The translations under genes were made by a program, and so were the position numbers. The notes beneath the pieces were generated by a model that did no database searches, was not told the origin of the DNA, and saw only the letters and a program-made list of their open reading frames with translations. This document shows, piece after piece, positions 1-7,073 of a DNA stretch of 16,943 bases (position 1 is the first letter of the stretch; every line of letters starts with the position of its first letter). Origin of the DNA: DAINBT01 sp036732785 (lineage in GTDB: Bacteria; Planctomycetota; Phycisphaerae; Sedimentisphaerales; SM23-30); the NCBI GenBank assembly GCA_964537505.1, contig CAZICK010000083.1, forward strand, positions 1 to 16,943, read 5' to 3'.

Positions 1-30
1 TTCCCATCCCCCCATTCACTTTTCATCAAA

Positions 31-96
31 ACATAGTACAAACAGGGTGCAAACAGGGTGCAAACATAGTACAAACATAGCGCAAAGTGGGTACAA
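31..96. repeat. 11-bp tandem repeat, six units
   Basis: Six consecutive units of exactly 11 bases start at 31, 42, 53, 64, 75 and 86, each of the pattern ACAKRGYRCAA (the last begins AGT). Two neighbouring units are identical (ACAGGGTGCAA at 42 and 53), as are units 1 and 4. A period of 11 is not a multiple of three, which argues against coding. The tract lies about 115 bases upstream of the idh promoter. Its function is unknown. Confidence 0.85.
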
Positions 97-110
97 ACCA
101 CATCACTTTT

Positions 111-160
111 CGTCGGAATTCGTCGGAATTCGTCCAAATTTCACGATTTTTCACACATCT
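111..160. repeat. 10-bp degenerate tandem repeat
   Basis: Units of 10 bases are in register at 111, 121, 131, 141 and 151. The first two are identical (CGTCGGAATT), the third is CGTCCAAATT, and the last two are loose matches. The array begins 14 bases after the 11-bp array and has a different unit sequence. No protein-coding reading is supported. Function unknown. Confidence 0.7.
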
Positions 161-209
161 GTTTTTTTGAGCGGGCGTACCAGATCGGTGATTTATAAGT
201 GGTATTCTA

Positions 210-238
210 TTGACAAGCTTAGCCAAAGCCGGTATTAT
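210..238 (+). promoter_or_regulatory. sigma-70-type promoter for isocitrate dehydrogenase
   Basis: A perfect -35 hexamer TTGACA (210-215) and a -10 hexamer TATTAT (233-238) are separated by exactly 17 bases. Transcription would begin near 245, giving a leader of about 60 bases before the TTG start at 304. Both hexamers and the spacing fit the housekeeping consensus. This is a prediction from sequence only. Confidence 0.65.
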
Positions 239-290
239 ACAGCCTCTTTTGGTTAGTAACTTAGTCATTTTATTGTAACGGAAGATGATT

Positions 291-295
291 GGAGG
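291..295 (+). promoter_or_regulatory. ribosome binding site fixing a TTG start for idh
   Basis: GGAGG at 291-295 lies 8 bases before the TTG at 304-306. The longer alternative, TTG at 289, would overlap this site, so 304 is the better start. It gives a protein that begins directly in the usual family N-terminus (VTLIRGDGIGPE). Confidence 0.75.
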
Positions 296-303
296 TCCTT
301 ATT

Positions 304-1398
304 TTGCAGAAGGTTACGTTAATCAGGGGTGACGGAATCGGCCCGGAAATAGCACAGGCGGCCCGCCGTTGCGTAGAAGCCACCGGAGCTCCGATCGAAT
401 GGGACATTCAGGACGCCGGCGTAGATATCATGAAAAGCCAGGGCACTCCGCTGCCGGACCACACAATAAAATCCATCGAAACAACCAGAGTGGCGCTGAA
501 GGCGCCGATCACTACTCCGGTGGGTACGGGGTTTCGCAGTATTAACGTGCATCTGCGTCAGCATTTCAACTTGTATGCGTGCCTGCGGCCGTGTAAGAGC
601 TATGAAGGCGTGCGGAGCAAATATGAGAATATCGATTTGATTGTGGTTCGTGAAAATACCGAAGACCTCTACGCCGGAATCGAATTCGAGAAGGATACCG
701 ATTCCGCGGTGGAGTTGATCGACTGGATCAATGCCCACAGCAAACGGCAAATCACCAGCGATTCTGGGATCAGTATCAAGCCGATCTCGGTGCATGGGAC
801 CGAGCGGATTGTGCAGTTCGCGTTTGACTATGCCCATGCGAACGGTCGAAAAAAGGTTACCAGCGTACACAAGGCCAATATCATGAAGCATACTGACGGG
901 CTTTGGCTGGAGGTCAGCCGAGAGGTGGCCAAGAAGAACGCCGACATCGAGTTTGAAGACCGGATTGTAGATAACATGTGCATGCAGTTGATCCAGAAAC
1001 CGGAGTTGTATGATGTGATCGTATTGCCGAACCTTTATGGTGATATTGTAAGTGATTTGTGCGCGGGGCTGATCGGAGGATTGGGTGTGGCGCCGGGTGC
1101 TAATATCGGGGCGGACATGGCAATTTTTGAAGCGACGCACGGCAGCGCACCTAAATATACGGGTATGAATAAGGTCAATCCGACGGCACTGATTCTCTCG
1201 GCGATGCTGATGCTGCGGCATCTGGAAATGCAAGCTGAGGCGGACCGGCTCGAACAGGCGGTTTCGGCAGTGCTTGCTGAAGGTAAAGATGTCACCTACG
1301 ATATGAAGGAACATCGGGACGATCCGACGGCAGTCGGTACGAACGAGATGGCAGATGCTATAATTGCCAAGATGCAGCCGGACCATGTAAAGGCATAG
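304..1398 (+). CDS. icd: isocitrate dehydrogenase (small, homomultimeric type)
   Basis: Oxidative decarboxylation of isocitrate to 2-oxoglutarate in the cytoplasm (TCA cycle and glutamate supply). The 364-residue protein belongs to the isocitrate/isopropylmalate dehydrogenase family. It opens with the VTLIRGDGIGPE motif. The substrate-binding stretch FRSINVHLRQ and CLRP supply the Ser, Asn and Arg residues seen in isocitrate enzymes. VVRENTEDLYAG and ANIMKHTDGLW follow, then the metal/nucleotide region HGSAPKYTG. The length matches the short IDH type rather than the ~415-residue E. coli enzyme. The cofactor loop has Lys284-Tyr285, as in NADP enzymes, where NAD-linked relatives usually have Asp-Ile. 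The start is a TTG, chosen for its Shine-Dalgarno spacing. It is first in a run of + strand genes and has its own promoter. Isopropylmalate or homoisocitrate dehydrogenase is less likely because of the Ser/Asn substrate motif. Confidence 0.87.
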   Translation: MQKVTLIRGDGIGPEIAQAARRCVEATGAPIEWDIQDAGVDIMKSQGTPLPDHTIKSIETTRVALKAPITTPVGTGFRSINVHLRQHFNLYACLRPCKSYEGVRSKYENIDLIVVRENTEDLYAGIEFEKDTDSAVELIDWINAHSKRQITSDSGISIKPISVHGTERIVQFAFDYAHANGRKKVTSVHKANIMKHTDGLWLEVSREVAKKNADIEFEDRIVDNMCMQLIQKPELYDVIVLPNLYGDIVSDLCAGLIGGLGVAPGANIGADMAIFEATHGSAPKYTGMNKVNPTALILSAMLMLRHLEMQAEADRLEQAVSAVLAEGKDVTYDMKEHRDDPTAVGTNEMADAIIAKMQPDHVKA

Positions 1399-1480
1399 AA
1401 GAAACCGGTTGCCTGTTAAAAAGGAGAAAAAGCAGCCAAAGGCGGTGCCGGTGTAAGAACGGTGTTTTTTTGGATTAGTT

Positions 1481-2557
1481 ATGTGGGCTAAATCGATCAT
1501 CAGCGGCGAGGCCAAAGGGACAGCGGAGGACTTGGCACGACTGCTGTTGCGGGCGGCGTCGGCATGTTTGTACGGGCCACTGGTCCGCATACGCAATCGC
1601 CTTTACGACCGGGGCCGGTTAAAAAGTACACGGCTGAGGGTGCCGGTGATCTGTGTGGGTAATATCACCATCGGTGGTACGGGCAAGACGCCGATGGTTA
1701 TCTGGCTGTGCCGATATCTGCAAAGTCAGGGGAGGAAGGTTGCGATACTTAGCCGTGGGTATAAGAGCCGCGATGAGACCGGTAACGATGAAATGGAGAT
1801 AATCCGTCAGGCGATTCCGGATGTTCCGATTGTGATGGAGGGCGATCGGGTGCGGGGCGGACGATGGGCCATTGAGCGATATCAGCCGGATGTGATTGTG
1901 CTGGATGACGGTTTTCAACATCGCCGGCTGGAGCGCGATCTTGACATAGTAATGATCGATTGTAGTTGTCCCTTTGGATACGAGCACATATTGCCGCGTG
2001 GATTGTTGCGGGAACCTGTTGAGCAACTGAAGCGGGCCGGGGCAGTGGTGCTGAGCCGTTGTGATTCGATAACGGCAGATGACCTTGCGTCTTTGGAAAA
2101 TCGAGTGCGACATCTACTGGGAGATGATCAGAAAAAACCAATTACGCAGAGTCGGCATGAGCCGATCGGCCTTTTTGCCACTGATGAGGGTGAAGTTGAG
2201 TTGGCAAGCCTGTCAGGTAAGAAGGTGGCGGCGTTTTGCGGGATTGGCAATCCTGATTCATTTGTGGCAACGCTAAAACAGCTCGTAGCGGAAGTGGCAG
2301 GTCAGCGTTTTTTTGACGACCATGTCAGATACGATGAGAGTATCGGCGAAGTGCTGAGGGACCTGCAGAGGGAATGTAATGCCGACTGGCTGGTGACGAC
2401 CGAAAAGGACTGGGTAAAACTGAACAGACTGCCGGGTGTGCGAGCTATGAAACAGTTGCACTGGCTGAAGGTTGAAATGGTAATTACACAAGGTCAGAAG
2501 CAATTATGTGAAATGCTGGATGAGATTTGGAAGAAGGCACGAGGCACCAGGCACTAG
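1481..2557 (+). CDS. lpxK: tetraacyldisaccharide 4'-kinase
   Basis: Phosphorylates the 4' position of the lipid A disaccharide precursor at the inner membrane, using ATP. The protein is 358 residues, a normal length for the family. An N-terminal hydrophobic/amphipathic segment (residues 18-32) fits membrane association. The P-loop GNITIGGTGKTP spans residues 60-71, followed by the family motif SRGY (91-94), VLDDGFQHRRLERDLDI (140-156, with the conserved Asp-Asp and His) and LPRGLLREP (171-179). The ATG at 1481 has only a weak upstream GGA, so translation may be modest. The gene lies 82 bases after idh, with no clear terminator between. The last codons are built from a 7-bp repeat that crosses the stop. 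With hldE and gmhB nearby, this marks a lipopolysaccharide-making cell. Confidence 0.93.
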   Translation: MWAKSIISGEAKGTAEDLARLLLRAASACLYGPLVRIRNRLYDRGRLKSTRLRVPVICVGNITIGGTGKTPMVIWLCRYLQSQGRKVAILSRGYKSRDETGNDEMEIIRQAIPDVPIVMEGDRVRGGRWAIERYQPDVIVLDDGFQHRRLERDLDIVMIDCSCPFGYEHILPRGLLREPVEQLKRAGAVVLSRCDSITADDLASLENRVRHLLGDDQKKPITQSRHEPIGLFATDEGEVELASLSGKKVAAFCGIGNPDSFVATLKQLVAEVAGQRFFDDHVRYDESIGEVLRDLQRECNADWLVTTEKDWVKLNRLPGVRAMKQLHWLKVEMVITQGQKQLCEMLDEIWKKARGTRH

Positions 2558-2562
2558 GCACG
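2535..2562. repeat. 7-bp tandem repeat across the lpxK stop codon
   Basis: AGGCAC followed by one variable base is repeated four times in exact 7-base steps (2535, 2542, 2549, 2556). The lpxK stop (TAG, 2555-2557) falls inside the third and fourth units, so the protein ends in the low-complexity tail ARGTRH. A purine-rich stretch follows. Confidence 0.8.
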
Positions 2563-2693
2563 AGGGGGGAGGAAGAAGTGGTTACGTGTGTTTGACAACT
2601 TAAAACAGTCAGTTTGAGTAAGAGAATAGGAGTTTCTTTTGTTTATTTGGTAAAATTGGTAAGCTGAAGTTTATTTTTTTACTGTGTAATGGT

Positions 2694-3650
2694 ATGGCAA
2701 AGTCAGTTAACAAGAAATACGGGCCGATAGACGTTAGGAAACTGGAGACGTTTTCCATGGCTCGGCGTGAGCACAAGGTGGATGGGTCGGGCGTGGCGGG
2801 GCTGCCAAAAAAAGGAGCGTCGGCAAAAGAGTTGCTGGAGAGTTTCAGCGATTTTCTCGGCGCCAGGCAGTTGCGTCGGCTGGTGGAGGTGATAGCGGAG
2901 GCGGTGAAGAACAATCGGCCGGTGTTTTTTGCTATGGGAGCGCATGTAATTAAGGTTGGCTGTTCGCCGATCATTATCGATCTGATGGAGCGTGGGATAT
3001 TGAGCGGTTTCGCGATGAACGGTGCGGGGGCGATTCACGATTTTGAGATGGCCTGGCATGGTCAGACGAGTGAGGATGTCGGTGCTAATCTGCACGAAGG
3101 GCGGTTTGGAATGACCGTGGAAGCGCCGGAGATATTGGCTGGGGCTGCCCGGCGGGGCAGGGAAAACCAACTCGGACTAGGCTCGGCGCTGGGAGAGATA
3201 ATTAACGAACAAAAAATGCCTCACCGAGATTTGAGTTTGTTCGCAGCAGCGGATAAGTATGACAAACTGGCGACTGTTCATGTGGCATTAGGGACCGATA
3301 CGGTGCACATGCACGAACAGGCTGACGGATCGGATATTGGGGCGTCATCGCTGATTGATTTTCGCCGACTTTGCAGCGCGGTTGCGGATCTGGGTGACGG
3401 CGGCGTATGGGTCAACATAGGTTCGGCAGTGATACTGCCGGAAGTGTTTCTCAAGGCGGTATCGGTGGCTCGCAACCTGGGGGCCGACCTTGATGAGATG
3501 TACACGGCGAATCTGGATATGATACGACATTACCGCGTGGAGCAAAATGTATTGTCGCGTCCGGTGCGGAAAGGTCACAGTTTCGAGGTGATCGGGCACC
3601 ATGAAATAACACTGCCGCTGCTGAGGATGTGGTTGTTACAGTTACTTTAG
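2694..3650 (+). CDS. deoxyhypusine-synthase-like protein, substrate unknown
   Basis: A 318-residue soluble protein resembling the deoxyhypusine synthase family (NAD-dependent aminobutyl transfer from spermidine), placed from recognised motifs. Residues 80-92 and 107-118 (FAMNGAGAIHDF) form the conserved core. DGSDIGA at 211-217 resembles the DGSDSGA active-site motif of eukaryotic deoxyhypusine synthase. The catalytic lysine that follows this motif by ten residues in the human enzyme appears to be a cysteine here (Cys227), so the classical reaction is doubtful. The ATG at 2694 lacks a good ribosome site. An in-frame ATG at 2757 has GGAG nine bases upstream, but residues 11-28 before and around it look conserved, so the longer form is kept. 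The gene sits between lpxK and hldE. The true substrate is unknown. Confidence 0.6.
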   Translation: MAKSVNKKYGPIDVRKLETFSMARREHKVDGSGVAGLPKKGASAKELLESFSDFLGARQLRRLVEVIAEAVKNNRPVFFAMGAHVIKVGCSPIIIDLMERGILSGFAMNGAGAIHDFEMAWHGQTSEDVGANLHEGRFGMTVEAPEILAGAARRGRENQLGLGSALGEIINEQKMPHRDLSLFAAADKYDKLATVHVALGTDTVHMHEQADGSDIGASSLIDFRRLCSAVADLGDGGVWVNIGSAVILPEVFLKAVSVARNLGADLDEMYTANLDMIRHYRVEQNVLSRPVRKGHSFEVIGHHEITLPLLRMWLLQLL

Positions 3651-3681
3651 CCGGGCAGGTCAGAAACAAACTCGTAAACAA

Positions 3682-3707
3682 TTGGTATAAGAAGTTGGTA
3701 TAAGAAA
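3682..3707. repeat. 13-bp direct duplication before hldE
   Basis: TTGGTATAAGAAG (3682-3694) is followed at once by TTGGTATAAGAAA (3695-3707), ending one base before the hldE ATG at 3709. The only purine-rich element near the start is the AAGAA of each copy. The duplication therefore lies in the translation initiation region. Confidence 0.8.
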
Positions 3708-3708
3708 T

Positions 3709-5232
3709 ATGTATGAGCGACTAATAGAGATATTGAAGGCCCCAGGAAATCCGAAAGTGCTGTTGGTTGGGGATTTCATGCTGGATAACTATGTCTATGG
3801 CGATATCAATCGGATATCGCCGGAAGCACCGGTAATGGTACTGAACGTAACCGAGCGTCAGGAACAGCCTGGCGGAGCTGGGTCGGTAGCAATGGACCTG
3901 GCGATACTTGAGTGCGAGGTGGCGTGCCTGGGCGTAGTGGGCCGCGACGATAACGGAGGGCGGCTATGCAGCCTGTTGGCACAGACGGGACGGATCAATG
4001 TTGCGGGGCTGGTGGCAACGGACGATCGGCCCACCACATTAAAACAGCGGATAATCGGCCTGGCTCAACATCGGCATCGACAGCAATTAATGCGTATCGA
4101 CGACGAAAGTAGTGATCCAGTTGTGCCGGCTACGAGGCAACTGTTAAGCCGACAGCTCGATGAACTGCTGAACTGGTGCGATGTGGTGTGCCTGCAGGAT
4201 TATAACAAAGGCGTACTAAGCAATGAGTTTTGTCAGGAGATTATCGCCGCGGCCGGGAATCGCCAAAAGCAGGTTATTATCGATCCGGCGTCGATTAAGG
4301 ACTACAGCCGTTATGAAGGAGGATGGCTGATAAAACCGAATCGGCGGGAACTGGCCATGGCTGCCGAGGTGAAGATCGACGGGCCGGAAACCTGGTTTCA
4401 GGCGGCTCGGCAATTGGCCCGGAAGTATAATATCGAGAACATCGCTGTGACGCTGGATAAGCAGGGGGCGTATCTTTACAATCGCGGGTCCGACGCCGGC
4501 GAGTTGATTGGGACGCGTCCGCGAAGTGTCTATGATGTGACAGGGGCGGGCGATATGGTTTTGGCTATGATGGGATTGCTGATAGGCGCCAGGTACGAAG
4601 GTATCGAATCGCCGAAGGTCAGTGAGGTGGTTCGTCTGGCCAATGTGGCGGGGGGGCTGGAAGTAGAGCGGTTCGGTTGTGTGGGGATCAATCGCAAAGA
4701 GATCATGGCCGATCTGGCCCGTGAACGGCACATCGGAACCGGTAAACTCCGCAGCCTGGACGGTCTGATAGCGGACTTGCAATGGCACCGGCAACAGAAG
4801 TCGAAGATTGTTTTAACCAATGGTTGTTTCGACATATTGCATCCGGGTCATATCAACCTGCTTAGTTTTGCCAAGGAGCAGGGTGATATTCTGATAGTGG
4901 CGATCAACAGCGACAGTTCCGTACGGACCTTGAAGGGACCGAGCCGTCCTATTTTGAAGGAGCATGACCGAGCGGCGCTGCTGTCGGCACTGGAGGCGGT
5001 GGACTACGTTGTGATCTTTAGCGAGCTTGATCCGGAGGAGATTATCAAGAAGGTTTCGCCGGATGTGCTGGTCAAGGGAGCCGACTGGACGGGTAATGTC
5101 GTAGGGCAGGCCCTGGTGGAAGGCCGCGGCGGTAAAGTAGTGCTGATGCCATTGGTTAAGGGTAACAGTACGACAAGCATCATTGACCAGGTTATTGAAA
5201 AAACATATCGACAAACTAAAGAACGCAGGTAG
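3709..5232 (+). CDS. hldE: bifunctional heptose 7-phosphate kinase / heptose 1-phosphate adenylyltransferase
   Basis: Supplies two steps of ADP-heptose synthesis for the LPS inner core: phosphorylation of heptose 7-phosphate at C1, and, after GmhB removes the 7-phosphate, adenylyl transfer from ATP. It is 507 residues, slightly longer than the E. coli enzyme. Residues 1 to about 330 are a PfkB/ribokinase-type kinase with GGAG (55-58) and the catalytic GAGD at 279-282 (Asp282 as base). Residues about 365-500 are a nucleotidyltransferase with TNGCFDILHPGH, including the HxGH motif at 378-381, and later VKGADW. Fusion of both domains is the usual E. coli arrangement. gmhB starts 5 bases after the stop, so the two pathway genes are almost certainly cotranscribed. 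Confidence 0.95.
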   Translation: MYERLIEILKAPGNPKVLLVGDFMLDNYVYGDINRISPEAPVMVLNVTERQEQPGGAGSVAMDLAILECEVACLGVVGRDDNGGRLCSLLAQTGRINVAGLVATDDRPTTLKQRIIGLAQHRHRQQLMRIDDESSDPVVPATRQLLSRQLDELLNWCDVVCLQDYNKGVLSNEFCQEIIAAAGNRQKQVIIDPASIKDYSRYEGGWLIKPNRRELAMAAEVKIDGPETWFQAARQLARKYNIENIAVTLDKQGAYLYNRGSDAGELIGTRPRSVYDVTGAGDMVLAMMGLLIGARYEGIESPKVSEVVRLANVAGGLEVERFGCVGINRKEIMADLARERHIGTGKLRSLDGLIADLQWHRQQKSKIVLTNGCFDILHPGHINLLSFAKEQGDILIVAINSDSSVRTLKGPSRPILKEHDRAALLSALEAVDYVVIFSELDPEEIIKKVSPDVLVKGADWTGNVVGQALVEGRGGKVVLMPLVKGNSTTSIIDQVIEKTYRQTKERR

Positions 5233-5237
5233 CGATT

Positions 5238-6299
5238 ATGGGTAACCGGGCAGTTTTCCTCGACCGGGACGGTACGCTGATCGAGCACTACGATTATCTG
5301 ACCGATCCAAAGCAGGTACAGTTGCTCACCAGGAGCGTCTCGGCGCTGCGGTTGTTGAAGGAGCATGGTTTTCTGCTGGTAGTGGTGACGAATCAGTCGG
5401 GGGTGGCACGGGGTATGCTCACCGAGAAGAAACTGGGGCAAATCCACGACCATTTGCAGTCTTTGCTGAGCAATGAAGGCGTTTTTCTGGATAAGATATA
5501 CTATTGTCCCTATCATCCCGAGGCGGTGGTGGACAAATACCGTCAGGACAGCGATCTGCGTAAACCCAAACCGGGTATGCTGCAGTTGGCGGGCCGGGAG
5601 CTGGATATAGATATTTCCCAAAGCTGGGTGGTTGGCGATGATGATCGAGATATCGAAGCGGGCCGGGCAGCGGGCTGTCACACGATTATGCTGGAGGCTC
5701 GCGGGAGCAATCTGGTACGCAAAGGCCAATCAAAGCCGGACTTTTATGCGGTCAATCTGCAGGAAGCGGCCAACCTGATCATCCGCTATGGGGATAAGGA
5801 CCTGCCTGAGAAAAAAGTGCAGGAGGCTAAGCAAAATAATATCGCCTCAGTCAGCGACGAAGATACCACCCTGAAAACAAAGAGCGAAAAAAAGGAAGAA
5901 AAGACCGATCACGACCGTTTTGTCAGCGATGCTTTTTCAGATGAGGATACCGTTGTGGAAGACGACAATAAGAGTAAAGAGCAAACGGGAATTATCGAAC
6001 AGCCTGCCCAGAGCCGGGGTGATCCTGAGCCGATGGAGGCAGATACCAATATGCTGCTCGGACAAATACTGCGCGAACTAAAAGGGATGAACCGGGCGCA
6101 AAGTCACAAAGCGGAGTTTTCGTTGGGCAAACTGTTCGCCGGGGTGGTGCAAATGCTGGTTCTTATGTGTTTGATACTGGCATTCTGGTTCGGCACGAGT
6201 CCTGAGCCGAAAACTGAGGTTTCTCAGAATTGCCTGCTTTTGGCGCTGGTCTTTCAAACGCTGGCGTTGACATTATTGATCACGCATCGACAACGCTAA
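5238..6299 (+). CDS. gmhB: heptose bisphosphate phosphatase fused to a C-terminal membrane tail
   Basis: HAD-family phosphatase expected to remove the 7-phosphate of heptose 1,7-bisphosphate between the two HldE reactions. Residues 1-183 form the GmhB domain: nucleophile motif FLDRDGT (Asp9, Asp11), TNQSG at 51-55, RKPKPGML at 108-115 and GDDDRDIEAG at 133-142. Ordinary GmhB ends here, near 190 residues. This protein continues to 353. Residues about 185-270 are a charged Lys/Glu/Asp-rich linker, then a short helix-like LLGQILRELKGMNR, then two hydrophobic segments (about 298-318 and 332-348). The tail suggests anchoring to the inner membrane. The zinc-loop cysteines of E. coli GmhB are mostly absent: only Cys90 remains, with Tyr92, Ser105 and Leu107 at the other ligand positions. 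The gene follows hldE by 5 bases. Confidence 0.85.
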   Translation: MGNRAVFLDRDGTLIEHYDYLTDPKQVQLLTRSVSALRLLKEHGFLLVVVTNQSGVARGMLTEKKLGQIHDHLQSLLSNEGVFLDKIYYCPYHPEAVVDKYRQDSDLRKPKPGMLQLAGRELDIDISQSWVVGDDDRDIEAGRAAGCHTIMLEARGSNLVRKGQSKPDFYAVNLQEAANLIIRYGDKDLPEKKVQEAKQNNIASVSDEDTTLKTKSEKKEEKTDHDRFVSDAFSDEDTVVEDDNKSKEQTGIIEQPAQSRGDPEPMEADTNMLLGQILRELKGMNRAQSHKAEFSLGKLFAGVVQMLVLMCLILAFWFGTSPEPKTEVSQNCLLLALVFQTLALTLLITHRQR

Positions 6300-6320
6300 G
6301 CAGGGAGAAGTCAACTACAA

Positions 6321-7073
6321 ATGTTAAATGTCAAGGGTCATGTTGCGTTGGTTACCGGGAGTACGGCGGGGTTAGGTAAAGAAATTGCTATGGTGCTGGG
6401 CCGCGCCGGGGCTAAGGTGGCGATGAATTATGCCAACAACACCGTTCGCGGCGAACAGGCCTTTGGAGAGTTCCAAAAAGCCGGATGCCAGGGGGTCCTG
6501 GTTCGAGCTGACGTTTCGGACGAAGGGCAAGTCAATCAAATGGTCCGGGCGATAGAAGATCAGCTCGGACCGGTGGATATCCTGGTTATAAACGCGACGC
6601 CGCCACAGGTGCAAAAACCCATAGAAGAATACGACTGGGAGTTTTATCAGTTGATGGTCGATTTTTTTATTAAAAGCCCGTTTCTGCTGACCCGTGCCGT
6701 TTTGCCCGGTATGAAGGCTGCGAAATGGGGCCGAATTATCAATATCGGTAGTGAAGTGTTCGAACGCGGGGACAGCCAATACAGTGCGTATGTAGCAGCT
6801 AAAGGGGGACAACTCGGATGGACCCGAAGCATGGCAAACGAACTTGCGCCATGGAATATCACGGTAAACTTGATCGCACCAGGCTGGATACTGCTGGACC
6901 GCCATAAAAATATTCCCCAGGAACTGAAAGACGATTATCTGGAAAGCGTTCCTTTGGGGCGTTGGGGCAGGCCCGAAGACATTGCGGCAATGGCGCTTTA
7001 TTTTGCCAGCGAAGAAGCTTCGTTTATTACCGGTCAGAATATTTGTGTTAACGGCGGCTTGACGTTTCCTTAA
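6321..7073 (+). CDS. classical short-chain dehydrogenase/reductase, FabG-like
   Basis: A 250-residue NAD(P)-dependent reductase of the classical SDR type. The cofactor loop TGSTAGLG spans residues 12-19. Asn91 stands in the NAG-like position (INATPP). Ser144 with Tyr157 and Lys161 (YVAAK) form the catalytic triad. PG at 187-188 and the C-terminal GQNICVNGG are typical of FabG relatives. The fourth catalytic residue, an Asn in most classical SDRs, appears to be Phe116. The substrate cannot be read from sequence. 3-oxoacyl-ACP reductase is one possibility, but the missing Asn argues for caution. It is not HldD, which is an extended SDR with a different fingerprint. A purine-rich AGGGAGAAG lies shortly before the ATG, and the gene follows gmhB by 21 bases, probably as the last member of that transcription unit. 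Confidence 0.85.
   Translation: MLNVKGHVALVTGSTAGLGKEIAMVLGRAGAKVAMNYANNTVRGEQAFGEFQKAGCQGVLVRADVSDEGQVNQMVRAIEDQLGPVDILVINATPPQVQKPIEEYDWEFYQLMVDFFIKSPFLLTRAVLPGMKAAKWGRIINIGSEVFERGDSQYSAYVAAKGGQLGWTRSMANELAPWNITVNLIAPGWILLDRHKNIPQELKDDYLESVPLGRWGRPEDIAAMALYFASEEASFITGQNICVNGGLTFP

Noticed and set aside
31..96. CRISPR-like array
   Set aside because: The units are 11 bases with no spacers and no cas genes nearby.
26..268. 80-codon open frame on the minus strand across the repeat arrays
   Set aside because: It has no ribosome site, reads through 11-bp and 10-bp repeats that do not keep a codon period, and lies opposite a good promoter. It is most likely a by-product of the repeats.
319..1596. 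Long (425-codon) open frame antisense to isocitrate dehydrogenase and the start of lpxK
   Set aside because: The composition is that of an antisense shadow, rich in His/Arg, with no recognisable motif, while the + strand genes are clear.
2592..2597. TTGACA as a promoter for the deoxyhypusine-synthase-like gene
   Set aside because: No acceptable -10 hexamer at 16-18 bases (TGAGTA at 17).
2757..2759. Alternative ATG start with a good ribosome site for the deoxyhypusine-synthase-like gene
   Set aside because: It would remove residues that look like the conserved N-terminus of the family. It is not excluded.
6321..7073. HldD (ADP-heptose epimerase) to complete the heptose pathway
   Set aside because: The protein is a classical 250-residue SDR with TGxxxGxG, not the extended SDR with a GGxGxxG fingerprint.
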